Assembly: GCF_013403915.1 (NCBI RefSeq) | Contig: NZ_JABFDI010000021.1 | Location: 1 to 59,338 of the forward strand | DNA: 59,338 bases | Reading direction: 5' to 3' | Origin: Winogradskyella pacifica | GTDB taxonomy: Bacteria > Bacteroidota > Bacteroidia > Flavobacteriales > Flavobacteriaceae | Shown here: positions 45,201 to 52,354 of the stretch, in pieces | Layout of the letters: each line of letters opens with the position of its first letter | How positions within the stretch are numbered: position 1 is the first letter of the stretch | Translations under genes and position numbers: made by a program | Notes under the pieces: model-generated | The model's database searches: none | The model's input: the letters and a program-made list of their open reading frames with translations, nothing else | What the model was told of the DNA's origin: nothing

Positions 45201-45723
45201 AAAATATTATGTATTGTTAGCTAAGGCCAAAGAAACAATTCCGGCTCAACTTACAGAAAAGCTTGTTAATGATGAAGAAAACCAATATTTACTTTTAGAG
45301 GAATTAGATGCTTCTAAATTATTAGGCAAACTAAAATCTATTGGTATTAATCAACAACAATTTGCCAAATCGAAACTATTATCGGACGCTAATTATGAAA
45401 AAGAAAAAGATTCTATTGCCTTTCTTTTTAAGCGCGATTTTGTGACCGACAAAGGTAAAAATGCCGTAATGTATTTCTTTAAAATAGATAAGGATGACGA
45501 GTATTCTGGCAAGGTTGAAGCCTTACATTACATTTCATTTATTAAACCAAAAGACCCAAAGCAATTGGTTGTAGATTACTATTCTGTATCTGAAAGTTAT
45601 GGTACTATGGTTGATAAAACGAAAGAACTCGAAGAGCAATATACTGAAATTCTTAACCTAGCGATTTATAAAGATAGACAACGGGTAACGCCTACTGGTG
45701 GTGATGGGTATTATGATTATTAG
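42205..45723 (+). CDS. Very large TraB/GumN-family protein
   Basis: 1172 residues. A signal peptide (1-18) is followed by a TraB/GumN (Tiki-like) domain at about 20-285: LYGTMHVSKK, CIALESDP, and the closing block FAGVGAAHLPGEHGMINMLRQRGYTVKAL. Family members are usually about 280-350 residues. The other about 880 residues hold beta-rich segments related to lipid-transport or LolA-like repeats (KRKFQVDFPKYY, twice-occurring layout) and then an alpha-helical solenoid-like part (LYHDSYSDPQTQTSILEGLLDSNTKESY) of HEAT type. I cannot name the C-terminal domains. Probably a periplasmic or surface enzyme, perhaps a metalloprotease, since Tiki relatives are. Confidence 0.85.
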   Translation: MKKILSLLLFLFTIVAFSQQQYQSLLWKITGNGLEKPSYLYGTMHVSKKVAFRLDDVFYKALDQSDCIALESDPTTWPGFNYEMMLGQMAAYTNYNDNFYTNLFKLTHPEEMAIRGSVRMDNNAVNAYLYRKNSSSDNFEEETYLDMFIFQAGKKNNKKIYALEDLEESRYLTTKAAYNANKKELDPWLQKLYAKENAYLIQENLYRDRNLDLLDSIGAGVNTEFFRENMLYIRNENMVISLEKLMPTKSVFAGVGAAHLPGEHGMINMLRQRGYTVKALTSDQTDYSKTEKTKLDSLFVTPELKMHSSPDGFLSINTYDELREFSYGGQKYYLDPDMTNGAYLTINRISRFTYLPNEKENISLKEIDHLLYEDIPGDIIKKDELTQPYPGISIVNKTKKGEFQKYHIYETPLEIIIIKFAGRSDFVLKHEDKIFNSIVLKTPSDDTQLFTSPKRKFQVDFPKYYISSNMDNYGKKLVEGHKDGAYYFVEEAVLNDLTYIEEDSFEAKYFHHALYKNYKLVEAEGGFKAGDYKTYESNAILDADTNKRLYLKTIVKDGSYYLLGYVGTNEADKTAFFKSFKFNKTDYSGFEKVIDTSLHFSVNTNGKAPLPNPYNYNYNGGKKAKDYEQTINETVYSTYANEQISISRTKFHDLQMFHNVDSLWKDLEEKVNYRARYYKAEKAFHIANRKSSKTDDDIYINTFSYTDSSSAKQVLVKNILKEGVLFELKTLVDSISGPSKFVTEFYESFTPKDTLLGKNVLTDKTKQFFEALRAKDSIVLESYGLIKFKKHNSKDIASILKDFEFDKERLEIKSYLVEQLIEIDLKNNLPFIKQLYHDSYSDPQTQTSILEGLLDSNTKESYTIALELMERDLPLGSVGSMFYNYNRKDSLELKASLFPKILEYSTIQEYKQPLYTLLAKIKDSGLVKQKTYKKYKNQLINDAKMEIKRNLGSYNNYGYNSYSHNLATYVRLIFPYREERTAKDFFSKLLNVDDINALVKYYVLLAKAKETIPAQLTEKLVNDEENQYLLLEELDASKLLGKLKSIGINQQQFAKSKLLSDANYEKEKDSIAFLFKRDFVTDKGKNAVMYFFKIDKDDEYSGKVEALHYISFIKPKDPKQLVVDYYSVSESYGTMVDKTKELEEQYTEILNLAIYKDRQRVTPTGGDGYYDY

Positions 45724-45727
45724 TAAT

Positions 45728-46648
45728 TTATGACGATGCCTGAATATACTTCTTAGGCGTCGTCCCAAATTTCTTCTTAAAAGCCGCAATAAAATGGCTT
45801 CCTGTGCTGTAACCCACTTTTAGTCCAACTTCGTTTACATTATAATCGCCAGATTCTAGAAGCTTACGAGCGACTTCCATTTTATAATCGAATAGAAAAC
45901 TAAACACCGAATCGCCATAAATCTGTTTAAAACCCTCTTTTAATTTCTTAAGACTTAAATCAATTTCATCCGCCAACTCTTGCAAACTTGGTGGTTCAGC
46001 CATATTTGCTATCATAATGTCTTTTGCTTTTTTTAATTTGGCAACATTGACCTCATCAACTAAAAACGGACATTGTTCAATATCGGCATCTTCACTTCGG
46101 TTAAAAAACAGACTCAATAATTCATAAGCCTTACCTTTAAAGTATAAGGGTTTTATGGAATTGTTTAAATTAAAACTGATTAATTGATTTAAAACTACAG
46201 CCATGGATGGAGATATTTTTCCATCCTTATAATATTTTTTATCTCTATTATCGTCCGTTAAAAAGGTAACATAATTAGCATCCTCTGAAAACAAACCATG
46301 AAATTTCTTAATAGAAATCACTAAAGACACCAACCAAGAATGCGGCTGAATCTCTAAATGAATCGGCAAATCACGTTCTGGATTATAAAGTAACAAGGAC
46401 GTTTCTTCATCAATATTCAAGGTATAATTGCCCTGATTAAACTTAAAAGCAGCTTTTCCTTTAGTGCAAAAATGAAACTGAATATAGCTACTATCAATCT
46501 CACGCTCAAGAATTTCGAGGCTGTCATTTTCATTTTTATGGGTTAACACAAAAAAGCCATCTTCAATACGCGTTTCTTCAAAAGTACTTATAGCGATACT
46601 TTCTGAGTTGGTTTTTTCTAAATCCATTTCGTTATTATTTAGATTCAT
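45728..46648 (-). CDS. AraC-family regulator divergent from hemA
   Basis: 306 residues from the ATG at 46648. The N-terminal part is a beta-rich sensing domain; two helix-turn-helix units end the chain (PPSLQELADEIDLSLKKLKEGFKQIYGDSVFSFLFDYKMEVA; NVNEVGLKVGYSTGSHFIAAFKKKFGTTPKKYI). Flavobacterial genomes often keep such a gene beside hemA, which makes it the leading candidate to sense iron, heme or a siderophore and adjust the heme cluster. It converges with the TraB gene, 4 bp apart. Confidence 0.88.
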   Translation of the reverse strand: MNLNNNEMDLEKTNSESIAISTFEETRIEDGFFVLTHKNENDSLEILEREIDSSYIQFHFCTKGKAAFKFNQGNYTLNIDEETSLLLYNPERDLPIHLEIQPHSWLVSLVISIKKFHGLFSEDANYVTFLTDDNRDKKYYKDGKISPSMAVVLNQLISFNLNNSIKPLYFKGKAYELLSLFFNRSEDADIEQCPFLVDEVNVAKLKKAKDIMIANMAEPPSLQELADEIDLSLKKLKEGFKQIYGDSVFSFLFDYKMEVARKLLESGDYNVNEVGLKVGYSTGSHFIAAFKKKFGTTPKKYIQASS

Positions 46649-46684
46649 TCTAAACAAAAGACTAAAAAGCCCTTGGTTTTACTA

Positions 46685-46705
46685 CAAAAGTATGATAATT
46701 ATCAT
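46685..46705 (-). promoter_or_regulatory. AraC gene promoter with perfect palindrome in the spacer
   Basis: On the minus strand TACTTTTG (46685-46692) is the -7 element. Directly upstream is ATGATAATTATCAT (46692-46705), a perfect 14-nt palindrome resembling a fused pair of Fur half-sites (TGATAAT). A protein bound there would block the promoter. Confidence 0.5.
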
Positions 46706-46762
46706 GTTTTAGTAAAAAACAATCCTAAAAAACCACAATCGATACTTTAAGTTCTTCTAGCG

Positions 46763-46794
46763 TTGTTTTTATTTGAATATCAAAATTACATTTG
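46763..46794 (+). promoter_or_regulatory. hemA promoter
   Basis: TTG (46763-46765), a 21-nt spacer, TACATTTG (46787-46794), giving a start near 46800 and a leader of about 40 nt. It lies inside the possible upstream extension of the reading frame, so hemA must start at 46838. Confidence 0.6.
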
Positions 46795-46837
46795 CGCTGT
46801 TACTTTCCAAAGTCAGGTAAACGAGCGAACGCAACAC

Positions 46838-48085
46838 ATGCATAATAAAAGCAAATATTTTTACGCCATAGGTCTCAGCTATCAAAAAGCAGATGCAGAA
46901 GTGCGCGGTCATTTTAGTTTAAGTGACACGGCTAAACACAACATATTGTCGCAAGCTAAGCAAAACGGCATCGAAAGCCTTTTAGTAGTTTCTACTTGTA
47001 ACCGAACTGAACTTTACGGTTTTGCTGAGCATCCTTTTCAACTGATTCAATTATTATGTGATAACACAAAAGGTACTATTGAAGAGTTTCAAGATGTAGC
47101 TTATGTTCACAAAAACAAAGACGCTATAAACCACATGTTCCGTGTAGGCTCTGGTTTAGATAGTCAGATTCTTGGAGATTTCGAAATTATATTTCAGCTT
47201 AAAGCTGGTGCACGAATTTCGAAAAAAGTCGGTTTATTAAATTCATTTACGGAACGTTTAGTGAATTCTGTGATTCAAGCTAGTAAACGTATTAAAAACG
47301 AAACGCAGTTATCTTCTGGTGCCACATCGGTTTCATTTGCTTCTGTTCAGTACATTATGAATACCGTTGAGCAGATTTCTAAAAAGAACATTTTACTCTT
47401 CGGAACAGGAAAAATTGGAAGAAACACTTGTGAAAACTTAGTTAAACACACGAAGAATTCTCATATCACATTAATTAACAGAACTAAAGATAAAGCTGAA
47501 GAAGTAGCCGGTAAATTTAACCTTGTCGTAAAAGATTACGAGAATTTAGAAGACGAAATTAACGCTTCTGATATTGTCATTGTAGCAACAGGCGCTCAAA
47601 ATCCAACGGTTTACAAATCTTTAATTTCAACCGAAAAACCATTATTGGTTTTAGACTTATCGATTCCAAAAAATGTTAATGAAGACATTAGAGAACATGC
47701 TAATATCACTTTAGTACATTTAGATGATTTGGCAAAAATCACAGATGATACTTTAGAAAAGCGAAAAGCATACATTCCACATGCTGAAGCGATTATTATA
47801 GAAATTTCAGCCGAATTTAATGCGTGGTTAAATACTTTAAAATTTGTACCTACCATTCAGGCTATAAAGCATAAATTAACAGATTTTAAAAATTCTGAAT
47901 TCAATACACAACGTAAAAAGATGTCTGACTTTAACGAGGTTCAGGCAGAATTAATTACGAGTAATTTGATTCAGAAAATAACAAATCAATTTGCACATCA
48001 CTTAAGAGAAGATGGCAATACTTCAGATGAAAGCATAGAGCTCATCAAAAAAATATTTCAGTTAGAAACTACCGATAATGTCTAA
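46838..48085 (+). CDS. hemA: Glutamyl-tRNA reductase
   Basis: 415 residues from the ATG at 46838. First committed step of C5-pathway heme synthesis: reduces glutamyl-tRNA(Glu) to glutamate-1-semialdehyde with NADPH. Catalytic Cys54 is in VVSTCNRTELYG. Other blocks are GLDSQILGDFEI (tRNA/active-site helix) and the NADPH site LLFGTGKIGRNTCENL. It opens the plus-strand heme cluster and overlaps hemC by 8 nt (ATGTCTAA). The next pathway gene, hemL, is not in the window. Confidence 0.95.
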   Translation: MHNKSKYFYAIGLSYQKADAEVRGHFSLSDTAKHNILSQAKQNGIESLLVVSTCNRTELYGFAEHPFQLIQLLCDNTKGTIEEFQDVAYVHKNKDAINHMFRVGSGLDSQILGDFEIIFQLKAGARISKKVGLLNSFTERLVNSVIQASKRIKNETQLSSGATSVSFASVQYIMNTVEQISKKNILLFGTGKIGRNTCENLVKHTKNSHITLINRTKDKAEEVAGKFNLVVKDYENLEDEINASDIVIVATGAQNPTVYKSLISTEKPLLVLDLSIPKNVNEDIREHANITLVHLDDLAKITDDTLEKRKAYIPHAEAIIIEISAEFNAWLNTLKFVPTIQAIKHKLTDFKNSEFNTQRKKMSDFNEVQAELITSNLIQKITNQFAHHLREDGNTSDESIELIKKIFQLETTDNV

Positions 48086-49658
48086 AATAATTCGCATTGG
48101 CACACGCGACAGCCAGCTCGCTATGTGGCAAGCAAAAACCGTTCAATCTCAACTTGAACATTTAGGTCATAAAACCGTCCTTGTTCCGATAAAATCAACA
48201 GGAGATTTAGTTCTCGATAAACCGTTGCACGAACTCGGTATTACCGGAGTTTTCACTAAAACTTTAGATATCGCCATGCTTAAGGGCATTATTGATATTG
48301 CGGTTCATTCCTTAAAAGATGTACCAACCGTTTTACCTAAAGGAATTATTCAAGCGGCAGTTTTAAAACGTGGAAATATTAATGACACCTTAGTTTTTAA
48401 AGACAATGAAGAGTTTTTATCAGCTAAAGACGCCATTATAGCAACAGGAAGTTTAAGACGCCGTGCACAATGGTTAAATCGTTATCCAACGCATACTATT
48501 GTTGGTTTGCGTGGAAACGTAAACTCTAGACTAGAAAAGCTTGAAAATAATGACGATTGGGATGCTGCTATTTTTGCAGGCGCTGGTTTAGGTCGCTTAA
48601 ATATCACACCCGAAAATTCAATTAACCTACACTGGATGGTTCCTGCGCCAGCACAAGGAGCTATTATGATTACAGCTTTAGAATCTGACGAAGAAACTAG
48701 GGCAATCTGTACAGAAATTAATGACGAAGTAACTCAAATTTGCACCACTATTGAGCGCGAATTTTTGAATCGTTTAGAAGGAGGTTGTACAGCACCAATC
48801 GGAGCTATTGCTTATATTAACAAAGAAGAAGAACTTAATTTTAAAGGGATTCTTTTAAGTACCGATGGCTCTAAAAAAATCGAAGTGGTTAAAGTAGTTC
48901 CACTTGGAAACCATCATAATGTAGCAGAATTCTGTGCTGATTATATTATTGGCAAGGGAGGTAAGGTTTTAATTGACGAATTAACGCAAGGTGACAAAAT
49001 CACTAACATTTATTCTACGAAACAATTAACTAACGATCAGAAAGCGTTGTTTCATGATGATGTTGTCGCTGAAAGTAACGATGATATTAAAATTAATCCC
49101 AACAGACTTAGTAAGAGTGTTGTTCGTAACGAAATTGAGAACGTTATTATTACAAGTCAGAATGCAGTAGAATCGCTACTTACAAATTTTTCGGCAGTAG
49201 AATTACAATTCAAAAATATTTATTGTGTTGGTCGAAAAACCAAACGTATGGTTGAAAAACGTATCGGAAAAGTTAAGCATTACGAGCAGTACGCTAAAAA
49301 TTTGGCCAAGCACATGGTTGAATTTATGGATGGTGCTGAAGTGACTTATTTCTGTAGTAATTTGAGATTAGATACCATACCTGATATTTTATCCGAAAAC
49401 AACATCAAAGTCAACGAAGTTGAAGCCTATGAAACGAAGCTTGATGCTAAGAAAGTAGAAGGTGATTTAGATGGAGTTATGTTTTATAGTCCATCTACAG
49501 TTCAAAGTTTTTTACAAAAAAATGAAGCCAAAGGCATTGCATTTTGTATAGGTGATACAACGGCTACAGAAGCTAAAAAGCACTTTAAAGAGGTGAGAGT
49601 GGCTAAAGTTCCTTTGGTTGAGAGTGTTGTTGAGTTGGTGAATGAATTTTACAAATAG
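48078..49658 (+). CDS. hemC: Porphobilinogen deaminase fused to uroporphyrinogen-III synthase
   Basis: 526 residues, two enzymes in one chain. Residues 1-about 300 are HemC: RIGTRDSQLAMWQA, HSLKDVPTVLP, ATGSLRRRAQW, and LEGGCTAPIGA, where Cys237 should hold the dipyrromethane cofactor. Residues about 305-526 are a HemD-type domain: NVIITSQNAVESLL, VEAYETKLD, GVMFYSPSTVQSFL, FCIGDTTATEAKK. Together they turn porphobilinogen into uroporphyrinogen III, the substrate of HemE encoded next. HemD diverges fast, so the second half is recognised by its order of motifs and by the missing separate hemD. Confidence 0.93.
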   Translation: MSKIIRIGTRDSQLAMWQAKTVQSQLEHLGHKTVLVPIKSTGDLVLDKPLHELGITGVFTKTLDIAMLKGIIDIAVHSLKDVPTVLPKGIIQAAVLKRGNINDTLVFKDNEEFLSAKDAIIATGSLRRRAQWLNRYPTHTIVGLRGNVNSRLEKLENNDDWDAAIFAGAGLGRLNITPENSINLHWMVPAPAQGAIMITALESDEETRAICTEINDEVTQICTTIEREFLNRLEGGCTAPIGAIAYINKEEELNFKGILLSTDGSKKIEVVKVVPLGNHHNVAEFCADYIIGKGGKVLIDELTQGDKITNIYSTKQLTNDQKALFHDDVVAESNDDIKINPNRLSKSVVRNEIENVIITSQNAVESLLTNFSAVELQFKNIYCVGRKTKRMVEKRIGKVKHYEQYAKNLAKHMVEFMDGAEVTYFCSNLRLDTIPDILSENNIKVNEVEAYETKLDAKKVEGDLDGVMFYSPSTVQSFLQKNEAKGIAFCIGDTTATEAKKHFKEVRVAKVPLVESVVELVNEFYK

Positions 49659-49663
49659 TATTA

Positions 49664-49811
49664 CACCCCTAAAGTCCCCTCAAGGGGACAATTGTTCTAT
49701 GAAACTTTAGAGGTTTATGATAAAAATCTTATTTTCAAAATGAACATAATATTATCAGTTTACTCAATTTTAAATCTGTAAATTGTCCCCTTGAGGGGAC
49801 TTTAGGGGTGT
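49664..49811. repeat. 148-bp element with perfect 31-bp terminal inverted repeats
   Basis: Arms 49664-49694 and 49781-49811 are exact reverse complements over 31 nt (each starts ACACCCCTAAAGTCCCCT when read inward). Each arm itself contains the small palindrome GTCCCCT-CA-AGGGGAC. The 86-bp core is AT-rich with no gene. The form is that of a MITE or other non-autonomous palindromic element. It is GC-rich at the ends, unlike its surroundings, and splits hemCD from hemE. Confidence 0.8.
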
Positions 49812-49837
49812 TTTTTGAAAAAATAATTAAAAAATAG

Positions 49838-49857
49838 ATTCCTGTCTTTACAGGAAT
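49838..49857. repeat. Short hairpin repeat, copy B
   Basis: ATTCCTGTCTTTACAGGAAT: 8-bp perfect stem and CTTT loop, 9 nt before the hemE ATG. Related to the hairpin at 26381 next to the permease start. Confidence 0.6.
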
Positions 49858-49866
49858 AACAGAAAC

Positions 49867-50895
49867 ATGATAAAGAACGATTTATTTTTAAGAGCATTAA
49901 AAGGAGAAACTGTAGAACGCCCACCAGTTTGGATGATGCGCCAAGCAGGTAGATACTTACCTGAGTTTATGGAAATCAAAGCGAAATATGATTTCTTTAC
50001 ACGTTGCCAAACACCAGAATTAGCAAGTGAAATTACGGTTCAACCAATACGTCGTTATGGTATGGATGCTGCTATTTTGTTTTCAGATATTTTAGTGATT
50101 CCTCAAGCGATGAATATTGAGGTTCAGATGAAACCTAATTTTGGGCCTTACTTACCAAATCCAATTCGTTCTCAAAAAGATGTCGATAACGTCATTGTTC
50201 CAGATGTAAAAGAGGCTTTAAACTATGTTTACGAAGCTATAAAAGCCACCAAAGAAAAACTGAATGACGAGATTCCGTTAATCGGTTTCGCTGGTTCACC
50301 TTGGACTATTCTTTGTTATTGCGTGCAAGGTCAAGGTTCTAAAAACTTTGATAAAGCTAAAGAGTTTTGTTTTACAAATCCGATTGCTGCACACCAATTA
50401 TTACAGAAAATTACAGATACTACGATTGCATATTTAAAGGAAAAAGTGAAAGCGGGTTGTAATGCCGTACAAGTTTTTGATTCTTGGGGAGGCATGTTAT
50501 CTCCGGTAGATTATCAAGAATTTTCTTGGCAATATATGCAACAAATCATTAATGCTTTAAAAGATGATGCACCAGTTATCGCCTTCGGAAAAGGCTGTTG
50601 GTTTGCTTTAGATTCTATGGCAAAATCTGGAGCTTCTGCTTTAGGTATCGATTGGACCTGTTCTGCAAAAAATGCACGTTACCTTACAGGAGGAAATATT
50701 ACACTACAAGGTAATTTTGACCCAACACGTTTATTTTCTCCACCTGCTGAAATAAAGAAGATGGTAACTCAGATGATTAATGAGTTTGGAAAAGATAAAT
50801 ACATCGTTAATTTAGGTCATGGTATTTTACCAAATATTCCTTTAGAAAATGCCAAAGCATTTATCGATGCCGTTAAGGAATACAAAGCAGACTAA
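49867..50895 (+). CDS. hemE: Uroporphyrinogen decarboxylase
   Basis: 342 residues. Converts uroporphyrinogen III to coproporphyrinogen III. Family blocks: [16 protein letters not shown] at the N-terminus, [20 protein letters not shown] with the catalytic Asp, GFAGSPWTI, and [11 protein letters not shown] near the end. Complete and typical. It is third in the plus-strand heme series, with a repeat-rich 208-bp gap upstream. Confidence 0.96.
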   Translation: MIKNDLFLRALKGETVERPPVWMMRQAGRYLPEFMEIKAKYDFFTRCQTPELASEITVQPIRRYGMDAAILFSDILVIPQAMNIEVQMKPNFGPYLPNPIRSQKDVDNVIVPDVKEALNYVYEAIKATKEKLNDEIPLIGFAGSPWTILCYCVQGQGSKNFDKAKEFCFTNPIAAHQLLQKITDTTIAYLKEKVKAGCNAVQVFDSWGGMLSPVDYQEFSWQYMQQIINALKDDAPVIAFGKGCWFALDSMAKSGASALGIDWTCSAKNARYLTGGNITLQGNFDPTRLFSPPAEIKKMVTQMINEFGKDKYIVNLGHGILPNIPLENAKAFIDAVKEYKAD

Positions 50896-50968
50896 GTTTA
50901 ATTCTCTATTATTGTAACTTAGAACACCTTTTAACGTCTTTTAAGTGTCGTCAACTAAAAACAATAAT

Positions 50969-51739
50969 ATGATCAATAATATATTAAAAGGGATCCAAGC
51001 TTATGCGGGATCCTTCGCTTTAATTTCAAAATTAAAACTTTGGAAATACTTCGCCATTCCTATACTTATTAGTGTTGTAACCGCTGTAATAATTGGGTTA
51101 TCCGCTTACGGATTATCAGATAATATCGGTCGTTTTATTGCCAGTATTTGGCCTTGGGATTGGGGAAAAGAAACCTTTACTGCCATCTCAACATTTATTG
51201 GAGGTATCATCGTAATTGCCATTGGCTTAATTTTGTACAAACACATTATAATGGCATTATCTGCGCCATTTATGAGTCCCGTTTCAGAAAAAATTGAAGC
51301 GCATTTAACAGGAATAGAACAACACAATCACAGAAACACATCGTTTAAAGACCAGCTGTGGAGAGGTATAAGAATTAATATCCGGAATTTAGCCAAAGAA
51401 CTATTAGTTACAATTCCTATTTTGCTTTTAAATTTTATCCCATTAATTGGTAATATCGCTTCGTCTGTCTTATTATTTTTAGTCCAATCCTATTATGCCG
51501 GTTTCGGTAATATGGATTACACCTTAGAACGTCATTTTAAATACAGAGAAAGCATTAATTTTGTTGGAAGACATAAAGGAGTTGCCATAGGAAACGGTAT
51601 TGTTTTTATGCTCTTTTTATTGATTCCGGTTGTCGGTGTTATTTTGGTTTTACCATTGAGTGTCACAGCCTCTTCTGTGAATACTGTAAAGCTCTTAGAA
51701 CAAGAAAAAAACCTAAACCAAAATAGCCTCACAGTATAA
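50969..51739 (+). CDS. EI24/CysZ-like membrane protein
   Basis: 256 residues from the ATG at 50969. Four to six hydrophobic segments (IPILISVVTAVIIGLSAYG; FIGGIIVIAIGLILYKHIIMALSAPFMSPVSEKIEAHLTG; ELLVTIPILLLNFIPLIGNIASSVLLFLVQSYYAGFGNMDY) match the EI24 family, which includes the sulfate channel CysZ. Its presence within the heme series with 73 bp to hemE and a 1-nt overlap (TAATG) with the next gene suggests co-expression only. Substrate unknown. Confidence 0.8.
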   Translation: MINNILKGIQAYAGSFALISKLKLWKYFAIPILISVVTAVIIGLSAYGLSDNIGRFIASIWPWDWGKETFTAISTFIGGIIVIAIGLILYKHIIMALSAPFMSPVSEKIEAHLTGIEQHNHRNTSFKDQLWRGIRINIRNLAKELLVTIPILLLNFIPLIGNIASSVLLFLVQSYYAGFGNMDYTLERHFKYRESINFVGRHKGVAIGNGIVFMLFLLIPVVGVILVLPLSVTASSVNTVKLLEQEKNLNQNSLTV

Positions 51740-52302
51740 TGGTTGCTAAATTCGATACATTTGAAATCAATCCGATTCACAAAGGCGACGCCTGGAAAAT
51801 TTGTGATTTGTGTGTCGCAAATGAAGATCGACTCAAACGTTATTTCCCAAAAACTTTAGAGCAGAATTTAAACCCAACCTTATCTCAACTATTTGTTGAA
51901 AAGATGGTAAAGCAATTTGAAGAAAAAGAAACGTTTTTATTCACGTTAAAACATTCCGATACAAGAGAACTCGCAGGACTTATTTACATAAAAGAACTCG
52001 ATTGGACTATAAAACGAGGAGAATTTGCCTACTGCATTGGTTACACTTTTGAAGGACAAGGTTTAATGTCTAAAGCTATCCATCAACTATCACAACATGC
52101 ATTTAGTAATTTAGGTTTAGAAACACTTCAAATTATTGCACATAAAGACAATTTACCGAGCGTGAAAGTGGCTTTGAAAAATGATTTTAAATGGGTAAAA
52201 ACTTTGGCTAATGAGTTTACACCAATTGGTGAACAATCTTTGGACATGGAGTTGTATGAATTATATAAACAAAACACACGCAAAGACCTTGCAGGTTTTT
52301 AA
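51739..52302 (+). CDS. GNAT N-acetyltransferase (RimJ/RimL type)
   Basis: 187 residues with the GNAT fold: FTLKHSDTRELAGLIYIKEL, GEFAYCIGYTFEGQGLMSKAI (acetyl-CoA loop), and FSNLGLETLQIIAHKDNLPSVKVALKNDF. Substrate unknown, probably protein N-termini or a small amine. The last residues KDLAGF and the stop codon lie inside the REP palindrome at 52285-52315, so the repeat has reshaped the end of the protein. Start overlaps the EI24-like stop (TAATG). Confidence 0.88.
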   Translation: MVAKFDTFEINPIHKGDAWKICDLCVANEDRLKRYFPKTLEQNLNPTLSQLFVEKMVKQFEEKETFLFTLKHSDTRELAGLIYIKELDWTIKRGEFAYCIGYTFEGQGLMSKAIHQLSQHAFSNLGLETLQIIAHKDNLPSVKVALKNDFKWVKTLANEFTPIGEQSLDMELYELYKQNTRKDLAGF

Positions 52303-52315
52303 AACCTAGCAGGTC
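52285..52315. repeat. REP-type palindrome 1
   Basis: 31 nt, GACCTTGCAGGTTTT then TAAAACCTAGCAGGTC. Outer 5-bp and inner 6-7-bp stems are separated by a 3-nt internal loop. Overlaps the end of the GNAT gene and lies 39 bp before the RAYT start. Confidence 0.85.
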
Positions 52316-52354
52316 TAGTTCAACTCTTAAAAACAAGACTAAATTTCTAATAAG

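Noticed and set aside
46763..46837. Upstream extension of hemA by 25 codons from a TTG
   Set aside because: The hemA promoter elements lie inside this stretch, and the added residues do not resemble HemA N-termini.
46820..46846. Resemblance of the hemA leader (GAGCGAACGCAACACATGCA) to the shared leader element
   Set aside because: Only short pieces match and the spacing differs, so it is not counted as a third copy.
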